Shown: positions 18,471 to 26,895 of the stretch, in pieces | How the letters are laid out: each line of letters starts with the position of its first letter | How positions within the stretch are numbered: the stretch's first letter is position 1 | From: Fen-1301 sp963786395 | GTDB taxonomy: Bacteria; Bacteroidota; Ignavibacteria; Ignavibacteriales; Ignavibacteriaceae | Length of the DNA stretch: 64,000 nucleotides | Reading direction: 5' to 3' | NCBI GenBank assembly: GCA_963786395.1 | Contig: CAWAZD010000007.1 | Location: forward strand, 310,001 to 374,000 | Program-made: the position numbers and the translations under genes | Notes under the pieces: generated by a model | The model's input: only the letters and a program-made list of their open reading frames with translations | Database searches by the model: none | Told to the model about the DNA's origin: nothing

Positions 18471-19707
18471 CCCACTCCCTCAACATTTCCTCCATGCTTT
18501 TTGCTTCCGGATAAAAAGACAAAATTTTCTGTAATACAGAATCCACTACTGCATCAGGACACGATGCACCGCTTGTTAGAATTATTCTTGTGTTTCCATT
18601 TTGGGGTAAAAATTCAGCAGATTTTATTTCCCTGCCGGATTGAATATCATAATGAATGATGGAATCGGAAGAAAGTATATTTTCCGATGATGATATAAAA
18701 TAAGTTCGGAATTTTTTGTTGAGTAGTTCGGCAATATGTGATGTGTTAGAACTGTTGTATCCACCAACCACAATGGCAAGGTCCGTATTCTCTCTTAGCA
18801 GTCCGTATGTTGAGTCTTGATTATCATTAGTAGCATAACATAGCGTATCTCTTGTATCCGCGAAGTGATCCTTCAATTCTCCTTCGCCATATTTTATTGC
18901 CAAAGTTTTCTTCAGAAGATCTGCTATTTCCTGAGTTTCTGATGCCAGCATAGTCGTCTGGTTTACAACACCAATTCTTTTCAGATCGTCAGCGAAACTG
19001 AATCCATCAGAATATTTCCCTTTAAAGAATTCATAAAATTCCTTTTCCTTGGAATCTTCAAGAATATATGAGCATAAAATTTCTGCTTCTTTAATATCCC
19101 GGATTATAAGTGATGCGGAATTATTTAAACTATGAGAAAATGTTGCACGGGTTTCTTCATGATAATACTTTCCGTGAATGATTATTGTATACTTCTCTTT
19201 GCCTAATTCAGCCGAACGGTTCCATACTTTTTCAACAAATGGACAGGTTGTGTTATACTTGTATGGATCAATTCCCATTTCCTTTAATTCCATTTCGATA
19301 TTTATGGTTGTGCCGAAGGCGGGAATTATTACTATATCTTCCGATGTAAGAGTGTTCCAGTTTGGTAGTATATTCCCGGATGTATCCATTAGGAATTTTA
19401 CTCCGCGGGAAAGCAGATCATTGTTTACTCCCGGATTATGAATCATCTCGCTTAAAAGATAAATATTCTTTCCCGGATTCTCTTCTATTGTCCTGTATGA
19501 TATTTCAATTGCATTCTCTACCCCATAACAGAAACCGAAATGTCTTGCGATTAGAAATTGTATCGGTCCGAAATCAAGAACCGCAGGTGTAAAATCCTTT
19601 TTCCTGGGATCATTCAATTTACGGGAGTTCTTTATTTTCGAAATAAATGTGCTCTTGTAATACTCAGGTATATCGAATTTTTTCATTCTCTTATTGGATT
19701 TAATCAA
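18466..19707 (-). CDS. ispH: 4-hydroxy-3-methylbut-2-enyl diphosphate reductase
   Basis: Last step of the MEP isoprenoid pathway. The three [4Fe-4S] cysteines are visible: HFGFCYGVENA (about residue 60), YNTTCPFVEKVWNR (about 156) and LTSGASCPDAVVDSVL (near 390); substrate histidines are in MIHNPGVN and IHGKYYHEE. At 413 residues it is the long form, with an insertion relative to the 316-residue E. coli enzyme, as in cyanobacteria and Bacteroidetes-group bacteria. The start could also be the internal MKKFDIPEY at about residue 8. Confidence 0.95.
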   Translation of the reverse strand: MIKSNKRMKKFDIPEYYKSTFISKIKNSRKLNDPRKKDFTPAVLDFGPIQFLIARHFGFCYGVENAIEISYRTIEENPGKNIYLLSEMIHNPGVNNDLLSRGVKFLMDTSGNILPNWNTLTSEDIVIIPAFGTTINIEMELKEMGIDPYKYNTTCPFVEKVWNRSAELGKEKYTIIIHGKYYHEETRATFSHSLNNSASLIIRDIKEAEILCSYILEDSKEKEFYEFFKGKYSDGFSFADDLKRIGVVNQTTMLASETQEIADLLKKTLAIKYGEGELKDHFADTRDTLCYATNDNQDSTYGLLRENTDLAIVVGGYNSSNTSHIAELLNKKFRTYFISSSENILSSDSIIHYDIQSGREIKSAEFLPQNGNTRIILTSGASCPDAVVDSVLQKILSFYPEAKSMEEMLREWE

Positions 19708-19806
19708 TTGTTAAATTTACTAAATCCTATTCAAAATGCCGAGTCCAATAAATTTCGAACTTTTGTATAACCTACGAGCTTACCGATTCAACAGTATCAA
19801 ATACTG

Positions 19807-20466
19807 TCATCTTGAAATTCTCAATAGGATTAGAAATATAATGGGCAGAGATGATAGCAACAGTTGCACTATAAATACTGAGGCGATAATCAACAATAAT
19901 GTTTTGAAACCTGATTCAGGAATACTTTGCTTCTTTACTAAGAAAAAAAAATATACAATTGAGATCAGAACCAATGGTTTAATTCTTGCCATTATTGAGG
20001 GAAATAACAGAGAACAATCTTTTGCCCCATAAAATATATCATTAAGCGAATAGCTAAAAATGTTAATCAGGTGAACAGATATAAAGAAATCTGTAATAAA
20101 GATTATTATTTCAATAATGTAGTATAATACAATAAGGTTTAAGGCTATAAAAATTATTTTGTAGAGTTCTGAGAAATGTAATTTGTTTTTGCTGAAAACT
20201 CGGAACACCAGATAAGAAACTAACGATAAAAATAGAACCTGTACAGGTTGACTGGCCAACAGACTAAATGTTTTTATAAGCAAAAACGCCAATTTCCCTA
20301 TACCAGGGAGCGGACTTACAACCTCCTGATTCAAAATAACAGGGAGCAGGGAATAAACAAATATTGTAATGCAATATAGCAGGAAGCTAATTCTGAAAAA
20401 TGTTAAATAATTATCCGTGTTTTTAACACGGGAAGGACACATATAAAACAAAAAATAATCCTTCAT
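19807..20466 (-). CDS. Multi-pass membrane protein of unknown function
   Basis: 219 residues, mostly hydrophobic, with about five or six predicted membrane segments and a short charged N-terminus. I do not recognise the family; the overall look recalls small Yip1-like or peptide-export helper membrane proteins, but no motif proves it. It is the last gene of the minus-strand set 19807-22241 and starts 2 nt after the stop of the preceding gene, so it is probably translated with it. Confidence 0.7.
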   Translation of the reverse strand: MKDYFLFYMCPSRVKNTDNYLTFFRISFLLYCITIFVYSLLPVILNQEVVSPLPGIGKLAFLLIKTFSLLASQPVQVLFLSLVSYLVFRVFSKNKLHFSELYKIIFIALNLIVLYYIIEIIIFITDFFISVHLINIFSYSLNDIFYGAKDCSLLFPSIMARIKPLVLISIVYFFFLVKKQSIPESGFKTLLLIIASVFIVQLLLSSLPIIFLILLRISR

Positions 20467-20468
20467 TA

Positions 20469-20921
20469 TTATTTTTGTTTGAGGATTGTTAACATGCAGT
20501 TATCAGATCCAAAATTTAATAATACTTGGAACCTATCGGTTTTCCAACTAATTCCTCTTATCCCCAAAATATCATTATTAGAGAAGCACTTTCCTAATGA
20601 TTTATTCATATACTGCAGCAAGTAATTAAATAATTTTTCCGAATCGATTTTGGTTTTATTTTTATTCATTATACCCCTGGCTTTTTGGATGCCGCCTGAG
20701 TTGAACATATAAAGTTTTTCTATGACAATATAATTAAGAGTATCAGTGATAAGGTATCCTTTGAAACCCATTGCATCCTTTTCTTCATATTTAAGGTTCT
20801 TTGTTTTCCAAAGGAAATCCTTTTTAAGGAAATCCCAGTTATCATATAGCATTCCATTGACAAGAGACTGTCCGAAAGAAAGTGACAGAGGTAAAAATAG
20901 AAGAAAAAATAATTTGCGCAT
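20469..20921 (-). CDS. Secreted protein of unknown function
   Basis: 150 residues with a typical signal peptide (MRKLFFLLFLPLSLSFGQ). The mature part has mixed charge, two cysteines (near residues 114 and 143), no membrane segment and no motif I know. It sits 59 nt after the Cys-rich peptide gene and 2 nt before the multi-pass membrane protein gene. Confidence 0.7.
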   Translation of the reverse strand: MRKLFFLLFLPLSLSFGQSLVNGMLYDNWDFLKKDFLWKTKNLKYEEKDAMGFKGYLITDTLNYIVIEKLYMFNSGGIQKARGIMNKNKTKIDSEKLFNYLLQYMNKSLGKCFSNNDILGIRGISWKTDRFQVLLNFGSDNCMLTILKQK

Positions 20922-20939
20922 ATTCGCCTCGATTGTTTA

Positions 20940-20971
20940 AATAAACCGGGAGGCTGTACACACCATCCCGG
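20940..20971 (-). terminator. Weak terminator or processing hairpin after the Cys-rich peptide gene
   Basis: On the minus strand CCGGGA pairs with TCCCGG (20966-20971 and 20946-20951) across a 14-nt loop, followed by TTTATTT. The T run is interrupted, so read-through is likely. It would leave the upstream genes, including the peptide, more abundant than the downstream pair. Confidence 0.45.
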
Positions 20972-20980
20972 AAGAGTGGT

Positions 20981-21181
20981 CTAAAGTGCCCCACCCCCAA
21001 GAATTTTACATAAAACATAGTATACAGGGCAGGCAGGACCACCTCCGAAAATGACACAAACTGCAAGTTGAACCTCGCATCCTGCAACTACTTCAGCATG
21101 AGCAGTTGGTGTAAACACAAAAAAGAACGCCAGAAGAGATGCAATTGAAATAATTGCCCTTGATCTTATCCGAGAAAGCAT
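20981..21181 (-). CDS. Small secreted cysteine-rich peptide precursor
   Basis: 66 residues. An Arg-rich start and hydrophobic core end in TPTAHA, a typical AxA signal peptidase site at residue 29. The predicted mature peptide of 37 residues has four cysteines with symmetric spacing C-x6-C-x8-C-x6-C and two GGG stretches (FGGGPAC, ILGGGAL). A good ribosome-binding site (GGAGG, 6 nt before the ATG) and its place in a co-directional set with a CxxC thioredoxin-like protein support a real gene. I do not recognise the family; a bacteriocin-like or signalling peptide is possible, but this is inference. Confidence 0.65.
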   Translation of the reverse strand: MLSRIRSRAIISIASLLAFFFVFTPTAHAEVVAGCEVQLAVCVIFGGGPACPVYYVLCKILGGGAL

Positions 21182-21201
21182 AAAACCTCCGTTTTATTTG
21201 A

Positions 21202-21810
21202 TTAGTTTGTTATATGTGGGACAACTAAAGTGTTATTTATTCTTGATACTGTATTGTCCCAGTTTAAATATTGAGAAAAATCAAATGATAAAACAATAAA
21301 TCCAGCAATAAACCCAATCTTTAAAGATGGCGTTATGTTTTTATTACTAAAATCATAAACACCACTTATATTAGCGAATAATGTGATACTTTCATTCAGA
21401 GATTTGTAGTATTTAATTTGAGCATACCCGGCTGGGTAATTTTTTACTTCGTCAGATATTTTACTGTCTGCATATGATAATCCTAGTGTCAAAATATAGT
21501 TATTATCAATAATATTGTATGGCTGAAGAGAAAAAGCTATAAATCCAGAGCGAAAGGCGGAATAATCCAAAGAATTTGTTTTGGTTGTGGGTATAAAATA
21601 AATATTCCCTCCTACTGATGAAAATAGTGATTTGCTAAATTTATAATCACCTGATAATTGAGCACCTATTAATGTGGTTTGCCAATCTGAATATAATTTG
21701 GGAACAAATTCTGCAAGTGCCAATCCCCTCCATTTAACTGATTTGTTTAATGATTCTTGAGCTAAGGTAATACATGGAATTACCATAAATATTATTATTA
21801 ATTTTTTCAC
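21202..21810 (-). CDS. Small outer membrane beta-barrel-like protein
   Basis: 202 residues: signal peptide ending ITLAQ, then alternating short amphipathic strands rich in aromatic residues and Ser/Asn (GLSYADSKI, YAQIKYYKSL, GFIVLSFDFSQYL), as in 8-12-stranded outer membrane barrels. The exact family is unknown. It overlaps the thioredoxin-like gene by 4 nt and lies 20 nt before the Cys-rich peptide gene. Confidence 0.7.
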   Translation of the reverse strand: MKKLIIIFMVIPCITLAQESLNKSVKWRGLALAEFVPKLYSDWQTTLIGAQLSGDYKFSKSLFSSVGGNIYFIPTTKTNSLDYSAFRSGFIAFSLQPYNIIDNNYILTLGLSYADSKISDEVKNYPAGYAQIKYYKSLNESITLFANISGVYDFSNKNITPSLKIGFIAGFIVLSFDFSQYLNWDNTVSRINNTLVVPHITN

Positions 21811-22241
21811 AAATATTCCTTTTTCTTGTTTATTTCTTCTAGTTCGGATGCTTTAATTTCCCTTGTAATTATCATTGAACTATCAACTTCTATAATATAA
21901 GGTGTATAATATATTTCAAGTCTTTTAGATGGAATGAGCTGATTAGTATTTTTTGGTGTTGATATGTTAAAGTCAATGTTCACTAGAACTGAATGATTAA
22001 CAAAACTTGTATCTGTCAACAGTTTTTCACAGGTAGGACATTTTAAAGAATAAAATATGACAATTTTTTTCTTTTCTATACTTATTTTCTTACTTAAGCT
22101 TAATACTTTAGAATCATTTTTTACCTTCAATAGTGTAATTGACTTCCCTACATTATTGGGTATTGGGAAAATCCAAGCAAGTAATATTAAAAATATTAGG
22201 GTAATTGTTAAAAAAACAAGTAATAATTTCTTCATCCACAT
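21807..22241 (-). CDS. Membrane-anchored thioredoxin-like protein with CPTC motif
   Basis: About 145 residues. A single N-terminal membrane helix (MKKLLLVFLTITLIF...) is followed by a compact thioredoxin-like segment: VIFYSLKCPTCEKL (CxxC) and, later, YYTPYIIEVD with a Tyr-Thr-Pro that fits the cis-proline loop. It probably faces the periplasm. Starts at 22241 or 22235 (ATG) are better than the TTG at 22250. It is first in a five-gene minus-strand set with the Cys-rich peptide, suggesting a thiol oxidation or reduction partner. Confidence 0.75.
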   Translation of the reverse strand: MWMKKLLLVFLTITLIFLILLAWIFPIPNNVGKSITLLKVKNDSKVLSLSKKISIEKKKIVIFYSLKCPTCEKLLTDTSFVNHSVLVNIDFNISTPKNTNQLIPSKRLEIYYTPYIIEVDSSMIITREIKASELEEINKKKEYL

Positions 22242-22331
22242 TATTAACAAAATAGTTACCGCATTTATTTTGGATAATAATCATTATATCAAATTATTGA
22301 TATTAAAATATTGATGAGTTTGTAATAGTTC

Positions 22332-22351
22332 AATAGGGGAATTCCCTTATT
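22332..22351. promoter_or_regulatory. 20-bp palindrome upstream of the Cys-rich peptide gene set
   Basis: AATAGGGGAATTCCCTTATT is symmetric at all but one base pair (a G/T pair). It lies about 90-110 nt before the thioredoxin-like start and just after the regulator gene end, a good place for an operator. Confidence 0.45.
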
Positions 22352-22380
22352 TTAAAAGAATAATCGGTTTGAATCTAATT

Positions 22381-23022
22381 TCACATAAACTTTAATTTAA
22401 CAGCATATTTCAACAATTCAGCAGCTCCATTTAGATTTAGCTTTTCAATTAGGTGTGATTTATGCGTTTCAACAGTACGAATACTTAAAAATAATTTTTT
22501 CGCTATTTCAATATTTTTCATTCCTTCTGAAAGAAGTATTAATACTTCTTTTTCTCTTTTTGTTAATACTTCCTTTTTAATCTCTTTTTGATCATTAATA
22601 AAAGCAGATTTTAACAATAAACACTTGAATTTCTTGTCACAATAAATTTCTCCTTTATTTATTGAGTTTAAAATTGAAGGCAGGGTAGTTAGTTTAGAAC
22701 CTAAATGAATAAATCCCTTAACGCCTAAATTTTTCAGCTTTTTCAAGTAGTCTGCTTCTTCACAGTGAGTAAAAATAATAGTATTAGGACATTTAGGCTT
22801 TAGGGACAGATTTGTCATAAAATTCAAAATTGAATTTTTATCAAAACAAACATCATCTATTAGAATAAAATTAAATATACTTTGCCGTATCTCTACTTTC
22901 GAATTCAGATTATTTTCATCATATTCAAAAATATTTATAGAAATTTCCCGATTAAAAATATTTTTAATCCCTTCAATAAAAATTGGCTGACCCGACCAGA
23001 TAAAAAAATTTATTGATCCCAT
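22381..23022 (-). CDS. LuxR/NarL-type regulator with degenerate receiver domain
   Basis: 213 residues. The C-terminal LuxR helix-turn-helix is clear (LTKREKEVLILLSEGMKNIE, SIRTVETHKSHLIEKL, residues about 147-205). The N-terminal half aligns with response-regulator receivers: FILIDDVCFD keeps an aspartate at the phosphorylation strand and IIFTH the Thr, but the usual acidic pair after the first strand is replaced (FFIWSGQPIFIEGI). It may be phosphorylation-independent. No histidine kinase is nearby. It lies 130 nt upstream of the Cys-rich peptide set in the same direction and is its likely controller. Confidence 0.85.
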   Translation of the reverse strand: MGSINFFIWSGQPIFIEGIKNIFNREISINIFEYDENNLNSKVEIRQSIFNFILIDDVCFDKNSILNFMTNLSLKPKCPNTIIFTHCEEADYLKKLKNLGVKGFIHLGSKLTTLPSILNSINKGEIYCDKKFKCLLLKSAFINDQKEIKKEVLTKREKEVLILLSEGMKNIEIAKKLFLSIRTVETHKSHLIEKLNLNGAAELLKYAVKLKFM

Positions 23023-23168
23023 AACAAATCCTCTTAAAGAATTTAATCAGCTTGAAATGGACTATAAGATTCTATTTAAATATTTCAACAAAGAAATTAA
23101 CGAAAAGCGAATAAACCGATTACCAATAAATATAATATAAAAAAAAGAAATCCTAAAGTAAATATCCC

Positions 23169-23222
23169 ATTGAACTCTTCCACTCCTCCATATTTCCATA
23201 TTCCATTACTCCATATTTCACC
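23169..23222 (+). repeat. TCCAT-rich intergenic repeat
   Basis: Irregular 9-10-bp units (CTCCATATTT, CCATATTCCATTA) of the same type as 18408-18470. Confidence 0.65.
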
Positions 23223-23247
23223 GTTTGTCACATTTTACATGACAAAC
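23223..23247. promoter_or_regulatory. Inverted repeat upstream of the M61 peptidase gene
   Basis: GTTTGTCA (23223-23230) and TGACAAAC (23240-23247) are perfect inverted arms around 9 nt, 45 nt before the chosen start. The arm size and spacing suit a dimeric regulator; no T run follows, so it is not a terminator. Confidence 0.4.
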
Positions 23248-23291
23248 AAAATAAATATATTATTATTGCGTTATAATAAATGAGGATATCC

Positions 23292-25067
23292 ATGAATACT
23301 GCTAAATACCACTTTACATTTCTGCTTATTATATTCTCTGCTACTCTCTTTTATCCGCAACATAAATTTATTGTCGATTTAAGTGATACATCCGGACATA
23401 CTTTCAACGTGACCGTATACCCCGAACAATTAACTGATAAAAACAAAATCTATCAATTTGCAGCATCTGCCCCGGGCACTTACGAGATTATGGATATAGG
23501 CAGATTTGTAAATTCTTTCCATGCCTACGATAACAGCGGTAAAGAAATCCAGACAAAACAGATCTCAACTAATCAGTGGGAAATATCTACACCCACTCAA
23601 ACTAAAAAAGTGGAATACTCAGTATCAGATACCTGGCATTCTAAAGTAAAAGAACATGCTATTTTCCTGATGTCGGGTAGTAATCTGGAAAAAGATAACG
23701 CGCTCATTAATGGTCAATGTGTCTTTGGTTATTTCGATGGGATGCAGTCTGAACCACTTTATATCAAAATAAACCATCCATCCGGATGGGAAACCGGTTC
23801 TGCCCTCCCGGAAGACAACGAGGGTTATTATATTGCAGATAATTTTGACCGTATTGTAGATTCACCAATTCTCACCGGAAGATTATCCGAAGCTGAAACA
23901 AAAATTGGCAAGTGTCTTATTAAAATTTATACTTACTCGAAAACCGATATGGTAAAATCATCTGATATTTTAACTTCAGTAACGGATGTTCTTAATGCGG
24001 AGGATAAGTTCACTGCCGGTCTTCCCGTTGACCATTATACTTTCCTTTTTCATTTTGAAGATGTAACAAACGGAGCATGGGAACATTCGTATAGCTCAGA
24101 ATATATCTATAAAGAAACTCCTGTGTCAGAATTAATAAAAGGATCACTGCCAAGTTTTATAGCTCATGAATTTTTCCATATTATAACTCCCCTCAATATT
24201 CATAGTCAACTCATTGAACCATTTAATTTTGTTAATCCTGTAATGTCACAACACCTCTGGTTCTATGAAGGCACAACCGAATGGGCTGCCTGGATACTTC
24301 AACTTCGTGCAGGCTTAATTACATTAGATGATTATTTACTTGAAATGAAAAAACAACTCTTTACTAGCGAATATTTCAATAAAGATTTAAGTCTACGCGA
24401 TCTTAGTATAAATGCATATAAATATCCTGATCAATACCAGAATATTTATGAGAAGGGACCTGTTACTTCAGCTTTGCTGGATATTTACCTTCTAAAATTA
24501 TCAGGTGGTAAAAGAGGACTCAGAGAAGTCATACTTGAACTTTCTAAAAAGTACGGCATTCACAAAACATTTGATGAAGATTCTTTCTTCGATGAAATTG
24601 TTAAAATGACATATCCCGAGATAAAATCTTTCTTTGATAAATATATTATTCATGCTGATCCACTTCCCCTTAAAGAATATTTAGGATGGCTGGGTATAGA
24701 TTACGAGGAATTTAATGGAGTAGACAGTACAAAATTCGAACTGGGCTTTGGTGTTAGCGTTGCAAGCAACAGGATTGTTATTGCTAACGTGCCTGATACA
24801 ACAACTACATTAATGAGGAACGGTGACATCATTAACAAATTATATGATACACCGGTAACTCTTGAAAATGTCCAGACTGCTTTTATGATGTTGCATGGGA
24901 AAAAAGCCGGTGATGAAATTAAATTTGTTTTGACAAGAGAAAATAAAGATTTTGATGTCTATTGGAAACTTCCTCCGGCTAAAAGGAAACATATTTTTGA
25001 AGTTTCCAAATCCCCTTCATCTGAGCAGCTTGCATTAAGAGAAGCCTGGATGAAAAATTTGCCATAA
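23292..25067 (+). CDS. Secreted M61-family (glycyl aminopeptidase-like) metallopeptidase
   Basis: 591 residues from the ATG at 23292, preferred over 23280 because GAGGA sits 7 nt upstream of it. A signal peptide ends near LFYPQ. The zinc site is HEFFH (about residues 296-300) with the downstream glutamate in WFYEGTTEW, the gluzincin layout of M61. A PDZ-like domain covers about residues 480-560 (GVSVASNRIVIANV ... GKKAGDEIKFVLTR). It probably acts in the periplasm or outside the cell on peptides. The length is normal for the family and the frame is intact. Confidence 0.93.
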   Translation: MNTAKYHFTFLLIIFSATLFYPQHKFIVDLSDTSGHTFNVTVYPEQLTDKNKIYQFAASAPGTYEIMDIGRFVNSFHAYDNSGKEIQTKQISTNQWEISTPTQTKKVEYSVSDTWHSKVKEHAIFLMSGSNLEKDNALINGQCVFGYFDGMQSEPLYIKINHPSGWETGSALPEDNEGYYIADNFDRIVDSPILTGRLSEAETKIGKCLIKIYTYSKTDMVKSSDILTSVTDVLNAEDKFTAGLPVDHYTFLFHFEDVTNGAWEHSYSSEYIYKETPVSELIKGSLPSFIAHEFFHIITPLNIHSQLIEPFNFVNPVMSQHLWFYEGTTEWAAWILQLRAGLITLDDYLLEMKKQLFTSEYFNKDLSLRDLSINAYKYPDQYQNIYEKGPVTSALLDIYLLKLSGGKRGLREVILELSKKYGIHKTFDEDSFFDEIVKMTYPEIKSFFDKYIIHADPLPLKEYLGWLGIDYEEFNGVDSTKFELGFGVSVASNRIVIANVPDTTTTLMRNGDIINKLYDTPVTLENVQTAFMMLHGKKAGDEIKFVLTRENKDFDVYWKLPPAKRKHIFEVSKSPSSEQLALREAWMKNLP

Positions 25068-25097
25068 TCTTATGATTGCATCCCAAAAGGCCAACTT

Positions 25098-25143
25098 GTC
25101 ATTCTGAGCGCGTGTCCCGTCTTGGCGGGGAAGCGAAGAATCT
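25098..25143 (+). repeat. Family A repeat with nested palindrome
   Basis: The family A sequence is split after GTCATTCTGAGCG by about 20 bp containing GTCCCGTCTTGGCGGGG, then resumes as AAGCGAAGAATCT. A very similar insert occurs in the family B copy inside recN (36927-36976). Confidence 0.8.
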
Positions 25144-25149
25144 ACTCTG

Positions 25150-25223
25150 TTATAGCCCAGGCTTTTTGAGCCTGTGTGACGGCCTCCAAATGTCATTCCC
25201 GCGAAGGCGGGAATCCATGCAGC
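25150..25223 (+). repeat. Composite repeat (family C plus family B)
   Basis: TATAGCCCAGGC ... AGCCTGTGTGAC ... CCTCCAA is followed by the family B palindrome ATTCCCGCGAAGGCGGGAAT and CCATGCAGC. The same composite, about 70 bp long, is found inverted at 35298-35366. Confidence 0.85.
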
Positions 25224-25284
25224 TTCTAATTTTATGTTCTGTCATTCCAAAAGCAGAATGAAATTTTACCTTTGATCTTTTTCC

Positions 25285-26613
25285 CTATTCCCCTGTCTTC
25301 TTTTCTTCCTTAACTAAAGTATAACTTTCATTATTCGCTAACCGCTTAAGAGTCCATCCCTTTTTAAGCTCAAGTGTCCAGTCTTCTGAGTTTATAGTTT
25401 CCGATCCTGCTGTGTATTCAAATTTTTCAGGCAGAGAAACTATTACTGCTCTCCAGTCTGATGCCAAAAACGCATTATGAATTACTGTAAGTATCCCCCA
25501 ATTATCTGTAATCCTGATAGTTGGATAAACCGTTCCGATGGAATCAATTGGAACTAAATTTCGCGGATCAAACTGCACATTCATATCTACAAGATGTATT
25601 AGAATTACAGGTTTGTGAAAAAATTTCTCTTTATAATATGCAGTCTGAGCCTGCATCTTTTTATCTCTTTTTAATTCAAAGTTCATTATCATAGTGTCTT
25701 TGTTTGCGGCATAATAATTCAACGCTTCAATCTTAATACTATCTTTGAATTTAATCGATGTATCCTCAGCTAAAAGATCAGGCAGACTTTTTATTTTACT
25801 AATTTTATCTCTCCAATTCTTTCCTGAATCATCAAGCAGGTAGCAGTACATTGGACCGGTTATATATGCAAATGACCTTACAAATGAAGGGATCTTTTCG
25901 CCAAGATTTATTCTCTGAGCCCAGAAACTTATAATGCTATCTTCGGGTTCCCCGCATAATTTGAATCCCGTGTATTCTGCTACTCCTTCGTTTAGTTCAA
26001 GTTGGGATTCAAGAGTATCAGCTCCCGGGTATATTTCCTTTCTGTATTTATTCAGTAAGACCGCATTTCTTATATGCACTGTTCTTTCCTCACCTTTCGC
26101 CTGAAGCGCTTCTACCAGTTCCTTCCACTCCATTCTAAATAATATTCTTCCGTCTATTTTATCCAGATGATTGCTTGAAGGATTATTCATGGGTAAATTT
26201 AATTTGTCCTGAATCCTATGAAATAATTCATGCATCATTAATATTTTTCTCTGAAGTTGATTCTCAGGCAAGGGCCATACAAGCATCGTCCATTTCGTTC
26301 CATTAAACGTTAAAGAAGTATTAGCAATATTTATTTCACTAGGTAATTGACCACTGAAAACTTCTCCGTTCTTTTTCAGATATCCCGCACTGTCCTGGTC
26401 GTTAGCAATTACAAAATGTGTCTCGGGATTTACTAAAAGTATTGGGCCATATAATTTTATTCCCCAAAGATTTCCATTATCCTTATCCGATAAAGTCCGG
26501 GCTTCCTGGAAATAGCCTGAAGCTTTAATTAAATCCAAAGAATCATTCTGAGCTGAAATTTTTGAATTAAAACCTATAATCAGCAGAAATAAACACAACA
26601 ATATTTTAGACAT
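25285..26613 (-). CDS. Putative secreted zinc metalloprotease of unknown family
   Basis: 442 residues with a signal peptide ending ISAQ. MMHELFHRIQD (about residues 127-137) gives an HExxH zinc motif and ELNEGVAEYTG (about 205-215) supplies a downstream glutamate, together a gluzincin pattern (HExxH ... NExxxE). I know no named family that matches the rest, and the C-terminal 150 residues are predicted mainly beta. It is convergent with the M61 peptidase, with repeats between them. Confidence 0.7.
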   Translation of the reverse strand: MSKILLCLFLLIIGFNSKISAQNDSLDLIKASGYFQEARTLSDKDNGNLWGIKLYGPILLVNPETHFVIANDQDSAGYLKKNGEVFSGQLPSEINIANTSLTFNGTKWTMLVWPLPENQLQRKILMMHELFHRIQDKLNLPMNNPSSNHLDKIDGRILFRMEWKELVEALQAKGEERTVHIRNAVLLNKYRKEIYPGADTLESQLELNEGVAEYTGFKLCGEPEDSIISFWAQRINLGEKIPSFVRSFAYITGPMYCYLLDDSGKNWRDKISKIKSLPDLLAEDTSIKFKDSIKIEALNYYAANKDTMIMNFELKRDKKMQAQTAYYKEKFFHKPVILIHLVDMNVQFDPRNLVPIDSIGTVYPTIRITDNWGILTVIHNAFLASDWRAVIVSLPEKFEYTAGSETINSEDWTLELKKGWTLKRLANNESYTLVKEEKKTGE

Positions 26614-26728
26614 TAAATTTCTCCTTTAAGTGTTTAAATCTACACATTTTTAATTATTCGCTAAAGATAAAAAAGGAGTGAAGTTAATTTTTCTTTAGTT
26701 TTATTTTCCCCACTCCTCCACTTCCTCA

Positions 26729-26760
26729 TTTTCATGCACAGGCTGCTCCATGCATGAAAA
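26729..26760. promoter_or_regulatory. Inverted repeat of unknown role
   Basis: TTTTCATGCA and TGCATGAAAA are perfect 10-bp arms around 12 nt, about 115 nt upstream of the putative protease start. It could be an operator or a weak hairpin. Confidence 0.35.
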
Positions 26761-26783
26761 CAGGGGTATGGATGTATAACTAG

Positions 26784-26870
26784 TAGAGGGCAACTTTTTT
26801 TTGACCTCAAAAATGATCAAAAACCGGAAAAGAAGGTGTATTAATATTAGAGGCCAACTTTTTTTTGATG
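26784..26870 (+). repeat. Pair of 21-bp direct repeats
   Basis: Two copies of a 21-bp unit beginning TAGAGG(G/C)CAAC and continuing with eight T and GA, at 26784 and 26848, start 64 bp apart and differ at one position. They lie directly before the orphan ORF at 26896. Confidence 0.6.
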
Positions 26871-26895
26871 GCTAAAGGCAATTTATGAAACCCCC

